A stretch of DNA of 64,000 bases from the NCBI GenBank assembly GCA_034769895.1, contig CM068372.1:242258343-242322342 (forward strand), written 5' to 3'. Numbering within the stretch: position 1 is the first letter of the stretch; the number at the start of each line of letters is the position of its first letter. Positions 9,997-22,124 of the stretch are shown here, in pieces. This DNA is from Magicicada septendecula (lineage: Eukaryota; Arthropoda; Insecta; Hemiptera; Cicadidae). A program made the position numbers and the translations under genes. Under the pieces are notes generated by a model. It saw only the letters and a list, made by a program, of their open reading frames with translations. It was not told the DNA's origin and did not search any database.

Positions 9997-12430
9997 ACTC
10001 TTCTTAAATCATAAAATGTTTCAGGTAAACTACCCGTTTCTCTTAACCGATCTTCTCCAAAATCAACGGACCTTCCGTCCTCTACAATTCAGGGAAGCAT
10101 GCAAAAAAAATATTTGATTCTGTCTGAATGTGCGGCACTTATCGTTCGTCATGGAAACATTTCTCTTGTTACAACGTAAAATGTTGCACGTAAACTACCC
10201 CTTTCCCTTAACTGATCTTCACCAAAATCAATAGACCTTGAGCTCTCTGCAACTCAGGAAAGAGTGCAAAAAATTATTTGATTCTCATTGAATTTTCGGC
10301 AGTTATCGTTCGTCATAAAAAAATTACCCTTTTTAAAACATAAAACGTTGCTGATAAACTACCCCTTCCCTTAACCGATCTTCAACAAAATCAACAGACC
10401 TTCAGTTCTCTTTAGTTCAAAAAGGTATGCAAAAACCTAGTTGATTCTGTTTGAATTTACGGCAGTTATCGTTCGTCATATAAAAAATTACCCTTGTTAA
10501 AACATAAAATGTTGCTGGTAAACTACCCCTTTCCCTTAACCGATCTTCACCAACACCAATAGGTATTGAGAACTCTACAATACAAAGCTGTATGCAAAAC
10601 ATCATTTGATTCTGTTTGAATTTGCGGCTGTTATCGTTTACTATGGAAAAAATTACCCTTGAAAAAAAAAACCGTTGCTGGTAAACTACCCCTTTCCCTT
10701 AACCGATCTTCACCAAAAACGACAGGTCTTGGGTACTCTACAATTCAGGCTTGTATGCAAACAATTATTTGATTTTGTTTGAATTTGCGGCTCTTATCGT
10801 TTGCCATAGAAAACACCCTTGATAAAACATAAAACGTTGCTGGTAAACTACCCTATTCCATTAATCGATCTTCACCAATAACAATAGGTCTTGAGAACTC
10901 TACAATTCAGGGCTGTATGCAAAACATTAGTTGATTCTCTTTGAACTTACGGCAGTTATCGTTCGTCACAGAAAAAATACCCATGTTAAAACATAAAACG
11001 TTGCAGGTAAACTACCCCTTTCCCTTAACCGATCTTCACCAAAAACAATAGGTCTTTAGTACTCAACAAAACAGGTCAGTATGCAAAAAAGTATTTGATT
11101 CTGTTTGAATTTGCGGCTCTTATCGTTTGCCATAGATAATACCCTTTTAAAACATAAAACATTGCAGGTAAACTACCCCTTTCCCTTACCCGATCTTCAC
11201 CAAAAACAATAGGTCTTTAGTACTCAACAAAACAGGGCAGTATGCAGAAACGTATTTGATTCTGTTTGAATTTGCGGCTCTTATCGTTTGCCATAAATAA
11301 TACCCTTTTAAAACATAAAACGTTGCAGGTAAACTACCCCTTTCCTTTAACCGATCTTCACCAAAAACGATAGGTCTTGAGAACTCTACAATTCAGGATT
11401 TTATGTAAAATATTATATGATTTTGTTTGAATTTGCGGCTGTTATCGTTTGCCATACAAAATACCCTTGATAAAACAAAAAACGTGGCAGGTAAACTACC
11501 CCTTTCCCTCAAACGATCTTCACCAAAAACAATAGGTCTTTAGTACTTAAGAAATCAGGGCTGTATTCAAAATCTTAACTGATTCTGTTTGAATTTGCGG
11601 CTCTTATCGTTTGTCATAGAAAATACCCTTTTAAAACATAAAACGTTGCTGGTAAACTACCCCTTTTCCTTAACCGATCTTCGCCAAAATCGAAAGTCCT
11701 TGAGACCTCTACAATTCAGGGACGTATGCAAAAAATTATTTGATTCTGTTTGAATTTGCGGCAGTTATCGTTTGCCATAGAAAATACGCTTGATAAAAAA
11801 ACGTTGCAGGTAAACTACCCCTTCCCCTTAACCGATCTTCACCAAAAACAATAGGTCTTGAGTACTCTACAAATCAGGGCTGTATGCAAAACATTATTTG
11901 ATTCTGTTTGAATTTGCGGCTGTTATCGTTTGCCATAGAAAATACCCTTGTTAAAAAAACGTTGCAGGTAAACTACCCCTTTCCCTCAACCGATCTTCAC
12001 CAAAAACAATACGTCTTGAGAACTCTACAATTTAGGGCTGTATGCAAATAATCTTTTGATTCTGTTTGAATTTGCGGCTGTTATCGTTTGCCATAGGAAA
12101 TACCCTTGTTAAAACATAAAACGTTACAGGTAAACTACCCCTTTCCCTCAACCGATCTTCACCAAAAACAATAGGTCTTGAGAACTCTACAATTCAGGGC
12201 TGTATACGAAACATTATTTAATTCTGTTTGAATTTGCGGCTGTTATCGTTTGCCAACAAAAAAATTTCCCTTGATAAAAAAAAACCGTTGCAGGTAAACT
12301 ACCCCTTTCCCTCAACCGATCTTCACCAAAAACAACAGTTCGCGAATACTCTACAAATCAGGGCTGTTTGCAAAAAATTATTTGATTCTGTTTTAATTTG
12401 CGGCAGTTATCGTTTACCATAGAAAAAAAA
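9997..12430 (+). repeat. Satellite monomers, about 15 copies
   Basis: From about 11.4 kb onward the variants (TTTGTTTGAATTTGC after TATATGAT, CTCAAACGATC, GTATTCAAAATC) match the later units rather than the two preceding ones, so the subfamily switch lies within this block. Confidence 0.9.
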
Positions 12431-12576
12431 TCTACAGACAGACACACACACAGACACTTTTCGGAAAATGACTTTTTTTCATGTTTTGAGTGTAGTAGAA
12501 TCAGAATCTGCAATAATCTCGAACACGATTTTTTTTGCCATCACCATACTTCCATTCCTTAAGGAATATGGAAGTA
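12431..12576 (+). repeat. Block D-alpha
   Basis: Short 146-bp alpha form with a minimal tract (AGACAGACACACACACAGAC). This exact length recurs in most 4.18 kb units. Confidence 0.85.
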
Positions 12577-13066
12577 AAAATTACCCTTGATAAAAAAAAA
12601 CCGATGCAGGTAAACTACCCCTTTACCTCAACCGATCTTCACCAAAAACAATAGGTCGTGAGTACTCTACAAATCAGAGCTGTATGCAAAACATTATTTG
12701 ATTCTGTTTGAATTTGCGGCTGTTATCGTTTGCCATAGAAAATACCCTTGTTAAAAAAACGTTGCAGGTAAACTACCCCTTTCCCTCAACCGATCTTCAC
12801 CAAAAACAATACGTCTTGAGAACTCTACAATTTAGGGCTGTATGCAAATAATCTTTTGATTCTGTTTGAATTTGCGGCTGTTATCGTTTGCCACAGGCAA
12901 TACCCTTGTTAAAACATAAAACGTTACAGGTAAACTACCCCTTTCCCTTAACCGATCTTCACCGAAAACAATAGGTCTTGAGAACTCTACAATTCAGGGC
13001 TGTGTACGAAACATTATTTAATTCTGTTTGAATTTGCGGCAGTTATCGTTTGCCATAGAAAAAAAA
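12577..13066 (+). repeat. Satellite monomers, 3 copies
   Basis: D-alpha to D-beta spacer with the GTGTACGAAACATT variant in the last monomer, shared with all later units. Confidence 0.9.
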
Positions 13067-13216
13067 TCTACACACAGACAGACAGACACACAGACACTTT
13101 TCGGAAAACGACTTTTTTTCATTTTTTGAGTGTAGTACAAACAGAATCTGCAATAATCTCGAACATGATTTTTTTTGCCATCACCATACTTCCATTCCTT
13201 AAGGAATATGGAAGTA
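13067..13216 (+). repeat. Block D-beta
   Basis: 150 bp, beta signature, GGAAGTA tail. Unlike the first three beta copies it is followed by monomers rather than by cassette A. Confidence 0.85.
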
Positions 13217-13711
13217 AAAATTACACTTGTTTTAAAAAAAAAACCGTTGCAGGTAAACTACCCCTTTCGCTTAACCGATCTTCACCAAAATCAATAGATA
13301 TTGAATATTCAACAAATCAGGACTACATGCAAAAAATTATTTGATTCTGTTTGAATTTGCGACTTTTATCGTTTGCCATAAAAAATACCATTTTAAAACA
13401 TAAAACGTTTCAGGTAAACTACCCCTTTCCCTTAACCGATCTTCACCTAAAACAATAGGTCTTGAGTACGCTACAGATCAGATCTGTATGCAAAACATTA
13501 TTTGATTCTGTTTGAATTTGCGGCTCTTATCGTTTGCCATAGAAAATACCCTTTTAAAACATAAAATGTAGCAGGTAAACTACCCCTTTCCCTTAACCGA
13601 TCTTCACCAAAAACAATAGGTCTTGAGAACTCTGCAATTTTAGGGCTGTATGCAAATAATCTTTTGATTCTGTTTGAATTTGCGGCTGTTATCGTTTGCC
13701 AAACAAAAAAT
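13217..13711 (+). repeat. Satellite monomers, 3 copies, between D-beta and cassette A
   Basis: A 495-bp spacer that is absent from the first three units. Its first monomer is distinctive: ACACTTGTTTTAAAA, TTTCGCTTAACCG and a perfect palindrome TTGAATATTCAA (13301-13312). Confidence 0.9.
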
Positions 13712-14180
13712 ATTGGTATGGAGAACCATACATGACTTCCATGTTCTACGATTTATATTTAAAATCATATTCGAAATGAAATATTTCCATAGACTACTTC
13801 GTCTTTCTACTTATTGCTTCAGCATTAACCATAGTACTGTGGTCACTAACGTATACCACCTCACGTTTTCGCACTCGATTTTCACCGATGATTGCAGGCG
13901 ATGGCACTGCCGAAAAGTCTGGTTTTGCAGAAAACATTGAACTACGGCTAAAGAGCTCGGGAAGCAATTTTAACAAAAAAACTACTTCTTTGTTGCCGAT
14001 AATGTAGTACACATATGAAAAATTCTGCCCTCCACCTTCAACTATAATTTTTAATAATAGAAAATTACCTCCACCCCGTTCACCTAACCTCTTCATTTAT
14101 AGATATTTCATCTACGTTTCTACAGTGGATTACTATGAGCTTCTTATCAGGATACTTTATTTATAAAAATTAAGTACTTT
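13712..14180 (+). repeat. Cassette A, copy 4 (late subtype)
   Basis: 469 bp. Late-subtype markers are CATAGACTACTTCG, GATTGCAGGCGATGG and GAGCTCGGG. The central palindrome has one mismatch (ACCATAGTACTGTGGT). An indel relative to copies 1-3 shifts the long frame, which argues against coding. Confidence 0.85.
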
Positions 14181-16614
14181 ACTCTTGTTAAATCATAAAA
14201 TGTTTCAGGTAAACTACCCGTTTCTCTTAACCGATCTTCTCCAAAATCAACGGACCTTCCGTCCTCTACAATTCAGGGAAGCATGCAAAAAAAATATTTG
14301 ATTCTGTCTGAATGTGCGGCACTTATCGTTCGTCATGGAAACATTTCTCTTGTTACAACGTAAAATGTTGCACGTAAACTACCCCTTTCCCTTAACTGAT
14401 CTTCACCAAAATCAATAGACCTTGAGCTCTCTGCAACTCAGGAAAGAGTGCAAAAAATTATTTGATTCTCATTGAATTTTCGGCAGTTATCGTTCGTCAT
14501 AAAAAAATTACCCTTTTTAAAACATAAAACGTTGCTGATAAACTACCCCTTCCCTTAACCGATCTTCAACAAAATCAACAGACCTTCAGTTCTCTTTAGT
14601 TCAAAAAGGTATGCAAAAACCTAGTTGATTCTGTTTGAATTTACGGCAGTTATCGTTCGTCATATAAAAAATTACCCTTGTTAAAACATAAAATGTTGCT
14701 GGTAAACTACCCCTTTCCCTTAACCGATCTTCACCAACACCAATAGGTATTGAGAACTCTACAATACAAAGCTGTATGCAAAACATCATTTGATTCTGTT
14801 TGAATTTGCGGCTGTTATCGTTTACTATGGAAAAAATTACCCTTGAAAAAAAAAACCGTTGCTGGTAAACTACCCCTTTCCCTTAACCGATCTTCACCAA
14901 AAACGACAGGTCTTGGGTACTCTACAATTCAGGCTTGTATGCAAACAATTATTTGATTTTGTTTGAATTTGCGGCTCTTATCGTTTGCCATAGAAAACAC
15001 CCTTGATAAAACATAAAACGTTGCTGGTAAACTACCCTATTCCATTAATCGATCTTCACCAATAACAATAGGTCTTGAGAACTCTACAATTCAGGGCTGT
15101 ATGCAAAACATTAGTTGATTCTCTTTGAACTTACGGCAGTTATCGTTCGTCACAGAAAAAATACCCATGTTAAAACATAAAACGTTGCAGGTAAACTACC
15201 CCTTTCCCTTAACCGATCTTCACCAAAAACAATAGGTCTTTAGTACTCAACAAAACAGGTCAGTATGCAAAAAAGTATTTGATTCTGTTTGAATTTGCGG
15301 CTCTTATCGTTTGCCATAGATAATACCCTTTTAAAACATAAAACATTGCAGGTAAACTACCCCTTTCCCTTACCCGATCTTCACCAAAAACAATAGGTCT
15401 TTAGTACTCAACAAAACAGGGCAGTATGCAGAAACGTATTTGATTCTGTTTGAATTTGCGGCTCTTATCGTTTGCCATAAATAATACCCTTTTAAAACAT
15501 AAAACGTTGCAGGTAAACTACCCCTTTCCTTTAACCGATCTTCACCAAAAACGATAGGTCTTGAGAACTCTACAATTCAGGATTTTATGTAAAATATTAT
15601 ATGATTTTGTTTGAATTTGCGGCTGTTATCGTTTGCCATACAAAATACCCTTGATAAAACAAAAAACGTGGCAGGTAAACTACCCCTTTCCCTCAAACGA
15701 TCTTCACCAAAAACAATAGGTCTTTAGTACTTAAGAAATCAGGGCTGTATTCAAAATCTTAACTGATTCTGTTTGAATTTGCGGCTCTTATCGTTTGTCA
15801 TAGAAAATACCCTTTTAAAACATAAAACGTTGCTGGTAAACTACCCCTTTTCCTTAACCGATCTTCGCCAAAATCGAAAGTCCTTGAGACCTCTACAATT
15901 CAGGGACGTATGCAAAAAATTATTTGATTCTGTTTGAATTTGCGGCAGTTATCGTTTGCCATAGAAAATACGCTTGATAAAAAAACGTTGCAGGTAAACT
16001 ACCCCTTCCCCATAACCGATCTTCACCAAAAACAATAGGTCTTGAGTACTCTACAAATCAGGGCTGTATGCAAAACATTATTTGATTCTGTTTGAATTTG
16101 CGGCTGTTATCGTTTGCCATAGAAAATACCCTTGTTAAAAAAACGTTGCAGGTAAACTACCCCTTTCCCTCAACCGATCTTCACCAAAAACAATACGTCT
16201 TGAGAACTCTACAATTTAGGGCTGTATGCAAATAATCTTTTGATTCTGTTTGAATTTGCGGCTGTTATCGTTTGCCATAGGAAATACCCTTGTTAAAACA
16301 TAAAACGTTACAGGTAAACTACCCCTTTCCCTTAACCGATCTTCACCAAAAACAATAGGTCTTGAGAACTCTACAATTCAGGGCTGTATACGAAACATTA
16401 TTTAATTCTGTTTGAATTTGCGGCTGTTATCGTTTGCCAACAAAAAAATTTCCCTTGATAAAAAAAAACCGTTGCAGGTAAACTACCCCTTTCCCTCAAC
16501 CGATCTTCACCAAAAACAACAGGTCGCGAATACTCTACAAATCAGGGCTGTTTGCAAAAAATTATTTGATTCTGTTTTAATTTGCGGCAGTTATCGTTTA
16601 CCATAGAAAAAAAA
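14181..16614 (+). repeat. Satellite monomers, about 15 copies
   Basis: Standard 15-monomer run. First appearance of the CCCCATAACCGATC variant (about 16013), which is kept in the later 4.18 kb units but absent at 11825. Confidence 0.9.
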
Positions 16615-16760
16615 TCTACAGACAGACACACACACAGACACTTTTCGGAAAATGACTTTTTTTCATGTTTTGAGTGTAGTAGAATCAGAATCTGCAATAA
16701 TCTCGAACACGATTTTTTTTGCCATCACCATACTTCCATTCCTTAAGGAATATGGAAGTA
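16615..16760 (+). repeat. Block D-alpha abutting cassette B
   Basis: 146-bp alpha form identical in plan to the copy at 12431, but followed directly by cassette B instead of monomers. Confidence 0.85.
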
Positions 16761-16763
16761 AAT

Positions 16764-16995
16764 ATCGGTATGGAGAACCATACATGACTTCCATATTCTA
16801 AGATTTATATTTAAAATCATTTTCAGCCAAACAGCCAGGCTGTGCCTTACCTGCCTTTTTATTGCTGTATTAAATGAAAAATATTATATTACATTAAAAT
16901 GAAAAAATTATAATTTTATTGCCTGGCAACAAAATTATTTTATTTTTAACAATTACCATTGTTTCAAAAAGTTTAAATAAATTTTCAAGTACTTT
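16764..16995 (+). repeat. Cassette B, copy 1
   Basis: 232 bp. Shares its first 55 or so bases with cassette A, including the GTATGGAGAACCATAC hairpin, then diverges at TTTCAGCCAAACAGCC and continues with a very AT-rich segment. It rejoins the satellite at AAGTACTTTACTCTTG, the same junction as A and C. Confidence 0.85.
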
Positions 16996-18285
16996 ACTCT
17001 TGTTAAAACGTATAAGGTTGCAGGTAAACTACCCCTTCCCCTTAACCGATCTTCACCAAAATCGAAAGTCATTGAGACCTCTACAATTCAGGGACGTATG
17101 CAAAAAAGTATTTGATTCTGTTTGAATTTGCGGCTGTTATCGTTTGCCATAGAAAATACGCTTGATAAAAAAACGTTGCAGGTAAACTACCTCTTCCCCT
17201 TAACCGATCTTCACCAAAAACAATAGGTCTTGAGTACTCTACAAATCAGGACTGTATGCAAAACATTATTTGATTCTGTTTGAATTTGCGGCTGTTATCG
17301 TTTGCCATAGAAAATACCCTTGTTAAAAAAACGTTGCAGGTAAACTACCCCTTTCCCTCAACCGATCTTCACCAAAAACAATAGGTCTTGAGAAATCTAC
17401 AATTCAGGGCTGTATGCGAAACATTATTTGATTCTGTTTGAATTTGCGGCTGTTATCGTTTGCCAAAAAAAAAAAAATTTCCCTTGATAAAAAAAAGCGT
17501 TGCAGGTAAACTACCCCTTCCCCTCAACCGATCTTCACCAAAAACAATAGGTCGCGAGTACTCTACAAATCAGGGCTGTATGCAAAAAATTATTTGATTC
17601 TGTTTGAATTTGCGGCAGTTGTCGTTTGCCATAGAAAATACGCATGATAAAAAACGTTGCTGGTAAACTACCCCTTCCCCTCAACCGATCTTCACCAAAA
17701 ACAATAGGTCTTGAGTACTCTACAAATCAGGGCTGTATGCAGAAAATTATTTGATTCTGTTTGAATTTGCGGCTGTTATCGTTTGCCATAGAAAATACCC
17801 TTGCTAAAAAAACGTTGTAGGTAAACTACCCCTTTCCCTTAACCGATCTTCACCAAAAACAAAAGGTATTGAGAACTCTACAATTTAGGGCTGTATGCAT
17901 ATAATCTTTTCATTCTGTTTGAATTTGCGGCTGTTATCGTTTGCCATAGGAAATACCCTTGTTAAAACATAAAACGTTACAGGTAAACTACCCCTTTCCC
18001 TTAACCGATCTTCACCAAAAACAATAGGTCTTGAGAACTCTACAATTCAGGGCTGTATGCGAAACATTATTTGATTCTGTTTGAATTTGCGGCTGTTATC
18101 GTTTGCCAAACAAACAAAATTACCCTTGCTAAAAAAAAACCGTTGCAGGTAAACTACCCCTTTCCCTCAACCGATCTTCACCAAAAACAATAGGTCGCGA
18201 GAACTCTGCAAAACCGGGCTGTATGCAAAAAATTATTTGATTCTGTTTGAATTTGCGGCAGTTATCGTTTGCCATAGAAAAAAAA
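16996..18285 (+). repeat. Satellite monomers, about 8 copies
   Basis: Eight-monomer run of a B-type unit. It starts with an ACGTATAAGGTTGCAGG monomer and includes a GCTAAAAAAAAACCG variant just before D. Confidence 0.9.
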
Positions 18286-18491
18286 TCTACAGACAGACAG
18301 ACACACAGACAGACAGACAGACAGACACACAGACACACAGACAGACAGACACACAGACAGACACACAGACACTTTTCGGAAAACGACTTTTTTTCATGTT
18401 TTGAGTGTAGTAGAATCAGAATCTGCAATAATCTCGAACACGATTTTTTTTGCCATCACCATACTTCCATTCCTTAAGGAATATGGAAGTA
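18286..18491 (+). repeat. Block D-alpha with expanded microsatellite
   Basis: The longest D in the window (206 bp). The AGAC/AC tract runs from about 18290 to 18372. The rest of the block is ordinary alpha sequence, so the growth is confined to the microsatellite. Confidence 0.85.
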
Positions 18492-18495
18492 AAAT

Positions 18496-18727
18496 ATCGG
18501 TATGGAGAACCATACATGACTTCCATATTCTAAGATTTATATTTAAAATCATTTTCAGCCAAACAACCAGGCTGTGTCTTACCTGCCTTTTTATTGCTGT
18601 ATTAAATGAAAAATATTATATTACATTAAAATGAAAAAATTATAATTTTATTGCCTGGCAACAAAATTATTTTATTTTTAACAATTACCATTGTTTCAAA
18701 AAGTTTAAATAAATTTTCAAGTACTTT
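18496..18727 (+). repeat. Cassette B, copy 2
   Basis: 232 bp, almost identical to copy 1 (AACAACCAGGCTGTGTC here, AACAGCCAGGCTGTGCC there). It lies 1732 bp downstream of copy 1, defining a tandem B-type unit. Confidence 0.85.
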
Positions 18728-20015
18728 ACTCTTGTTAAAACGTAAAAGGTTGCAGGTAAACTACCCCTTCCCCTTAACCGATCTTCACCAAAATCGAAAG
18801 TCATTGAGACCTCTACAATTCAGGGACGTATGCAAAAAATTATTTCATTCTGTTTGAATTTGCGGCTGTTATCGTTTGCCATAGAAAATACGCTTGATAA
18901 AAAAACGTTGCAGGTAAACTACCCCTTCCCCTTAACCGATATTCACCAAAAACAATAGGTCTTGAGTACTCTACAAATCAGGGCTGTATGCAAAACATTA
19001 TTTGATTCTGTTTGAATTTGCGGCTGTTATCGTTTGCCATAGAAAATACCCTTGTTAAAAAACGTTGCAGGTAAACTACCCCTTTCCCTCAACCGATCTT
19101 CACCAAAAACAATAGGTCTTGAGAAATCTACAATTCAGGGCTGTATGCGAAACATTATTTGATTCTGTTTGAATTTGCGGCTGTTATCGTTTGCCAAAAA
19201 AAAAAAATTTCCCTTGATAAAAAAAACCGTTACAGGTAAACTACCCCTTCCCCTCAACCGATCTTCACCAAAAACAATAGGTCGCGAGTACTCTACAAAT
19301 CAGGGCTGTATGCAAAAAATTATTTGATTCTGTTTGAATTTGCGGCAGTTGTCGTTTGCCATAGAAAATACGCATGATAAAAAACGTTGCTGGTAAACTA
19401 CCCCTTCCCCTCAACCGATCTTCACCAAAAACAATAGGTCTTGAGTACTCTACAAATCAGGGCTGTATGCAGAAAATTATTTGATTCTGTTTGAATTTGC
19501 GGCTGTTATCGTTTGCCATAGAAAATACCATTGTTAAAAAAACGTTGTAGGTAAACTACCCCTTTCCCTTAACCGATCTTCACCAAAAACAAAAGGTCTT
19601 GAGAACTCTACAATTTAGGGCTGTATGCAAATAATCTTTTCATTCTGTTTGAATTTGCGGCTGTTATCGTTTGCCATAGGAAATACCCTTGTTAAAACAT
19701 AAAACGTTACAGGTAAACTACCCCTTTCCCTTAACCGATCGTCACCAAAAACAATAGGTCTTGAGAACTCTACAATTCAGGGCTGTATGCGAAACATTAT
19801 TTGATTCTGTTTGAATTTGCGGCTGTTATCGTTTGCCAAACAAACAAAATTTCCCTTGCTAAAAAAAAACCGTTGCAGGTAAACTACCCCTTTCCCTCAA
19901 CCGATCTTCACCAAAAACAATAGGTCGCGAGAACTCTGCAAAACCGGGCTGTATGCAAAAAATTATTTGATTCTGTTTGAATTTGCGGCAGTTATCGTTT
20001 GCCATAGAAAAAAAA
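18728..20015 (+). repeat. Satellite monomers, about 8 copies
   Basis: Second eight-monomer run of the B-type tandem. It carries CGATCGTCACC (19736), which is repeated 675 bp downstream at 20411. Confidence 0.9.
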
Positions 20016-20193
20016 TCTACAGACAGACAGACAGACACACAGACAGACAGACACACAGACAGACACACAGACACTTTTCGGAAAACGACTTTTTTTCATG
20101 TTTTGAGTGTAGTAGAATCAGAATCTGCAATAATCTCGAACACGATTTTTTTTGCCATCACCATACTTCCATTCCTTAAGGAATATGGAAGTA
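20016..20193 (+). repeat. Block D-alpha
   Basis: 178-bp alpha copy with a long AGAC/AC tract. It is followed by monomers rather than a third cassette B, so the B tandem ends here. Confidence 0.85.
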
Positions 20194-21010
20194 AAATTAC
20201 CCTTGATAAAAAAAAACCGATGCAGGTAAACTACCCCTTTACCTCAACCGATCTTCACCAAAAACAAAAGGTCTTGAGAACTCTACAATTTAGGGCTGTA
20301 TGCAAATAATCTTTTCATTCTGTTTGAATTTGCGGCTGTTATCGTTTGCCATAGGAAATACCCTTGTTAAAACATAAAACGTTACAGGTAAACTACCCCT
20401 TTCCCTTAACCGATCGTCACCAAAAACAATAGGTCTTGAGAACTCTACAATTCAGGGCTGTATGCGAAACATTATTTGATTCTGTTTGAATTTGCGGCTG
20501 TTATCGTTTGCCAAACAAACAAAATTTCCCTTGCTAAAAAAAAACCGTTGCAGGTAAACTACCCCTTTCCCTCAACCGATCTTCACCAAAAACAATAGGT
20601 CGCGAGAACTCTGCAAAACCGGGCTGTATGCAAAACATTATTTGATTCTGTTTGAATTTGCGGCTGTTATCGTTTGCCATAGAAAATACCCTTGTTAAAA
20701 AAACGTTGCAGGTAAACTACCCCTTTCCCTCAACCGATCTTCACCAAAAACAATACGTCTTGAGAACTCTACAATTTAGGGCTGTATGCAAATAATCTTT
20801 TGATTCTGTTTGAATTTGCGGCTGTTATCGTTTGCCACAGGCAATACCCTTGTTAAAACATAAAACGTTACAGGTAAACTACCCCTTTCCCTTAACCGAT
20901 CTTCACCAAAAACAATAGGTCTTGAGAACTCTACAATTCAGGGCTGTGTACGAAACATTATTTAATTCTGTTTGAATTTGCGGCAGTTATCGTTTGCCAT
21001 AGAAAAAAAA
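20194..21010 (+). repeat. Satellite monomers, about 5 copies
   Basis: About three of the five monomers repeat the sequence 675 bp upstream (CATTCTGTTTGAATT, CGATCGTCACC, AAACCGGGC variants). The normal D-alpha to D-beta spacer resumes near 20630. Confidence 0.88.
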
Positions 21011-21160
21011 TCTACACACAGACAGACAGACACACAGACACTTTTCGGAAAACGACTTTTTTTCATTTTTTGAGTGTAGTACAAACAGAATCTGCAATAA
21101 TCTCGAACATGATTTTTTTTGCCATCACCATACTTCCATTCCTTAAGGAATATGGAAGTA
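21011..21160 (+). repeat. Block D-beta
   Basis: Standard 150-bp beta copy that brings the array back to the 4.18 kb layout. Confidence 0.85.
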
Positions 21161-21655
21161 AAAATTACACTTGTTTTAAAAAAAAAACCGTTGCAGGTAA
21201 ACTACCCCTTTCGCTTAACCGATCTTCACCAAAATCAATAGATATTGAATATTCAACAAATCAGGACTACATGCAAAAAATTATTTGATTCTGTTTGAAT
21301 TTGCGACTTTTATCGTTTGCCATAAAAAATACCATTTTAAAACATAAAACGTTTCAGGTAAACTACCCCTTTCCCTTAACCGATCTTCACCTAAAACAAT
21401 AGGTCTTGAGTACGCTACAGATCAGATCTGTATGCAAAACATTATTTGATTCTGTTTGAATTTGCGGCTCTTATCGTTTGCCATAGAAAATACCCTTTTA
21501 AAACATAAAATGTAGCAGGTAAACTACCCCTTTCCCTTAACCGATCTTCACCAAAAACAATAGGTCTTGAGAACTCTGCAATTTTAGGGCTGTATGCAAA
21601 TAATCTTTTGATTCTGTTTGAATTTGCGGCTGTTATCGTTTGCCAAACAAAAAAT
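21161..21655 (+). repeat. Satellite monomers, 3 copies
   Basis: D-beta to cassette A spacer, 495 bp, with the TTGAATATTCAA palindrome in its first monomer. Confidence 0.9.
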
Positions 21656-22124
21656 ATTGGTATGGAGAACCATACATGACTTCCATGTTCTACGATTTAT
21701 ATTTAAAATCATATTCGAAATGAAATATTTCCATAGACTACTTCGTCTTTCTACTTATTGCTTCAGCATTAACCATAGTACTGTGGTCACTAACGTATAC
21801 CACCTCACGTTTTCGCACTCGATTTTCACCGATGATTGCAGGCGATGGCACTGCCGAAAAGTCTGGTTTTGCAGAAAACATTGAACTACGGCTAAAGAGC
21901 TCGGGAAGCAATTTTAACAAAAAAACTACTTCTTTGTTGCCGATAATGTAGTACACATATGAAAAATTCTGCCCTCCACCTTCAACTATAATTTTTAATA
22001 ATAGAAAATTACCTCCACCCCGTTCACCTAACCTCTTCATTTATAGATATTTCATCTACGTTTCTACAGTGGATTACTATGAGCTTCTTATCAGGATACT
22101 TTATTTATAAAAATTAAGTACTTT
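21656..22124 (+). repeat. Cassette A, copy 5 (late subtype)
   Basis: 469 bp, same late-subtype markers as copy 4. Confidence 0.85.

Larger units (their letters stand above)
9530..13711 (+). repeat. Transitional higher-order repeat unit (4.18 kb)
   Basis: Begins with an early-subtype cassette A but ends in the later layout, with three monomers separating D-beta from the next cassette A. It marks the switch from the 3.5-3.7 kb unit to the 4.18 kb unit. Confidence 0.8.

Noticed and set aside
18247-18477. Frames rich in Thr, Asp, Arg, Gln and His, or Cys, Leu, Ser and Val
   Set aside because: These are translations of the AGAC/AC microsatellite in different frames and strands; lengths change with tract length.
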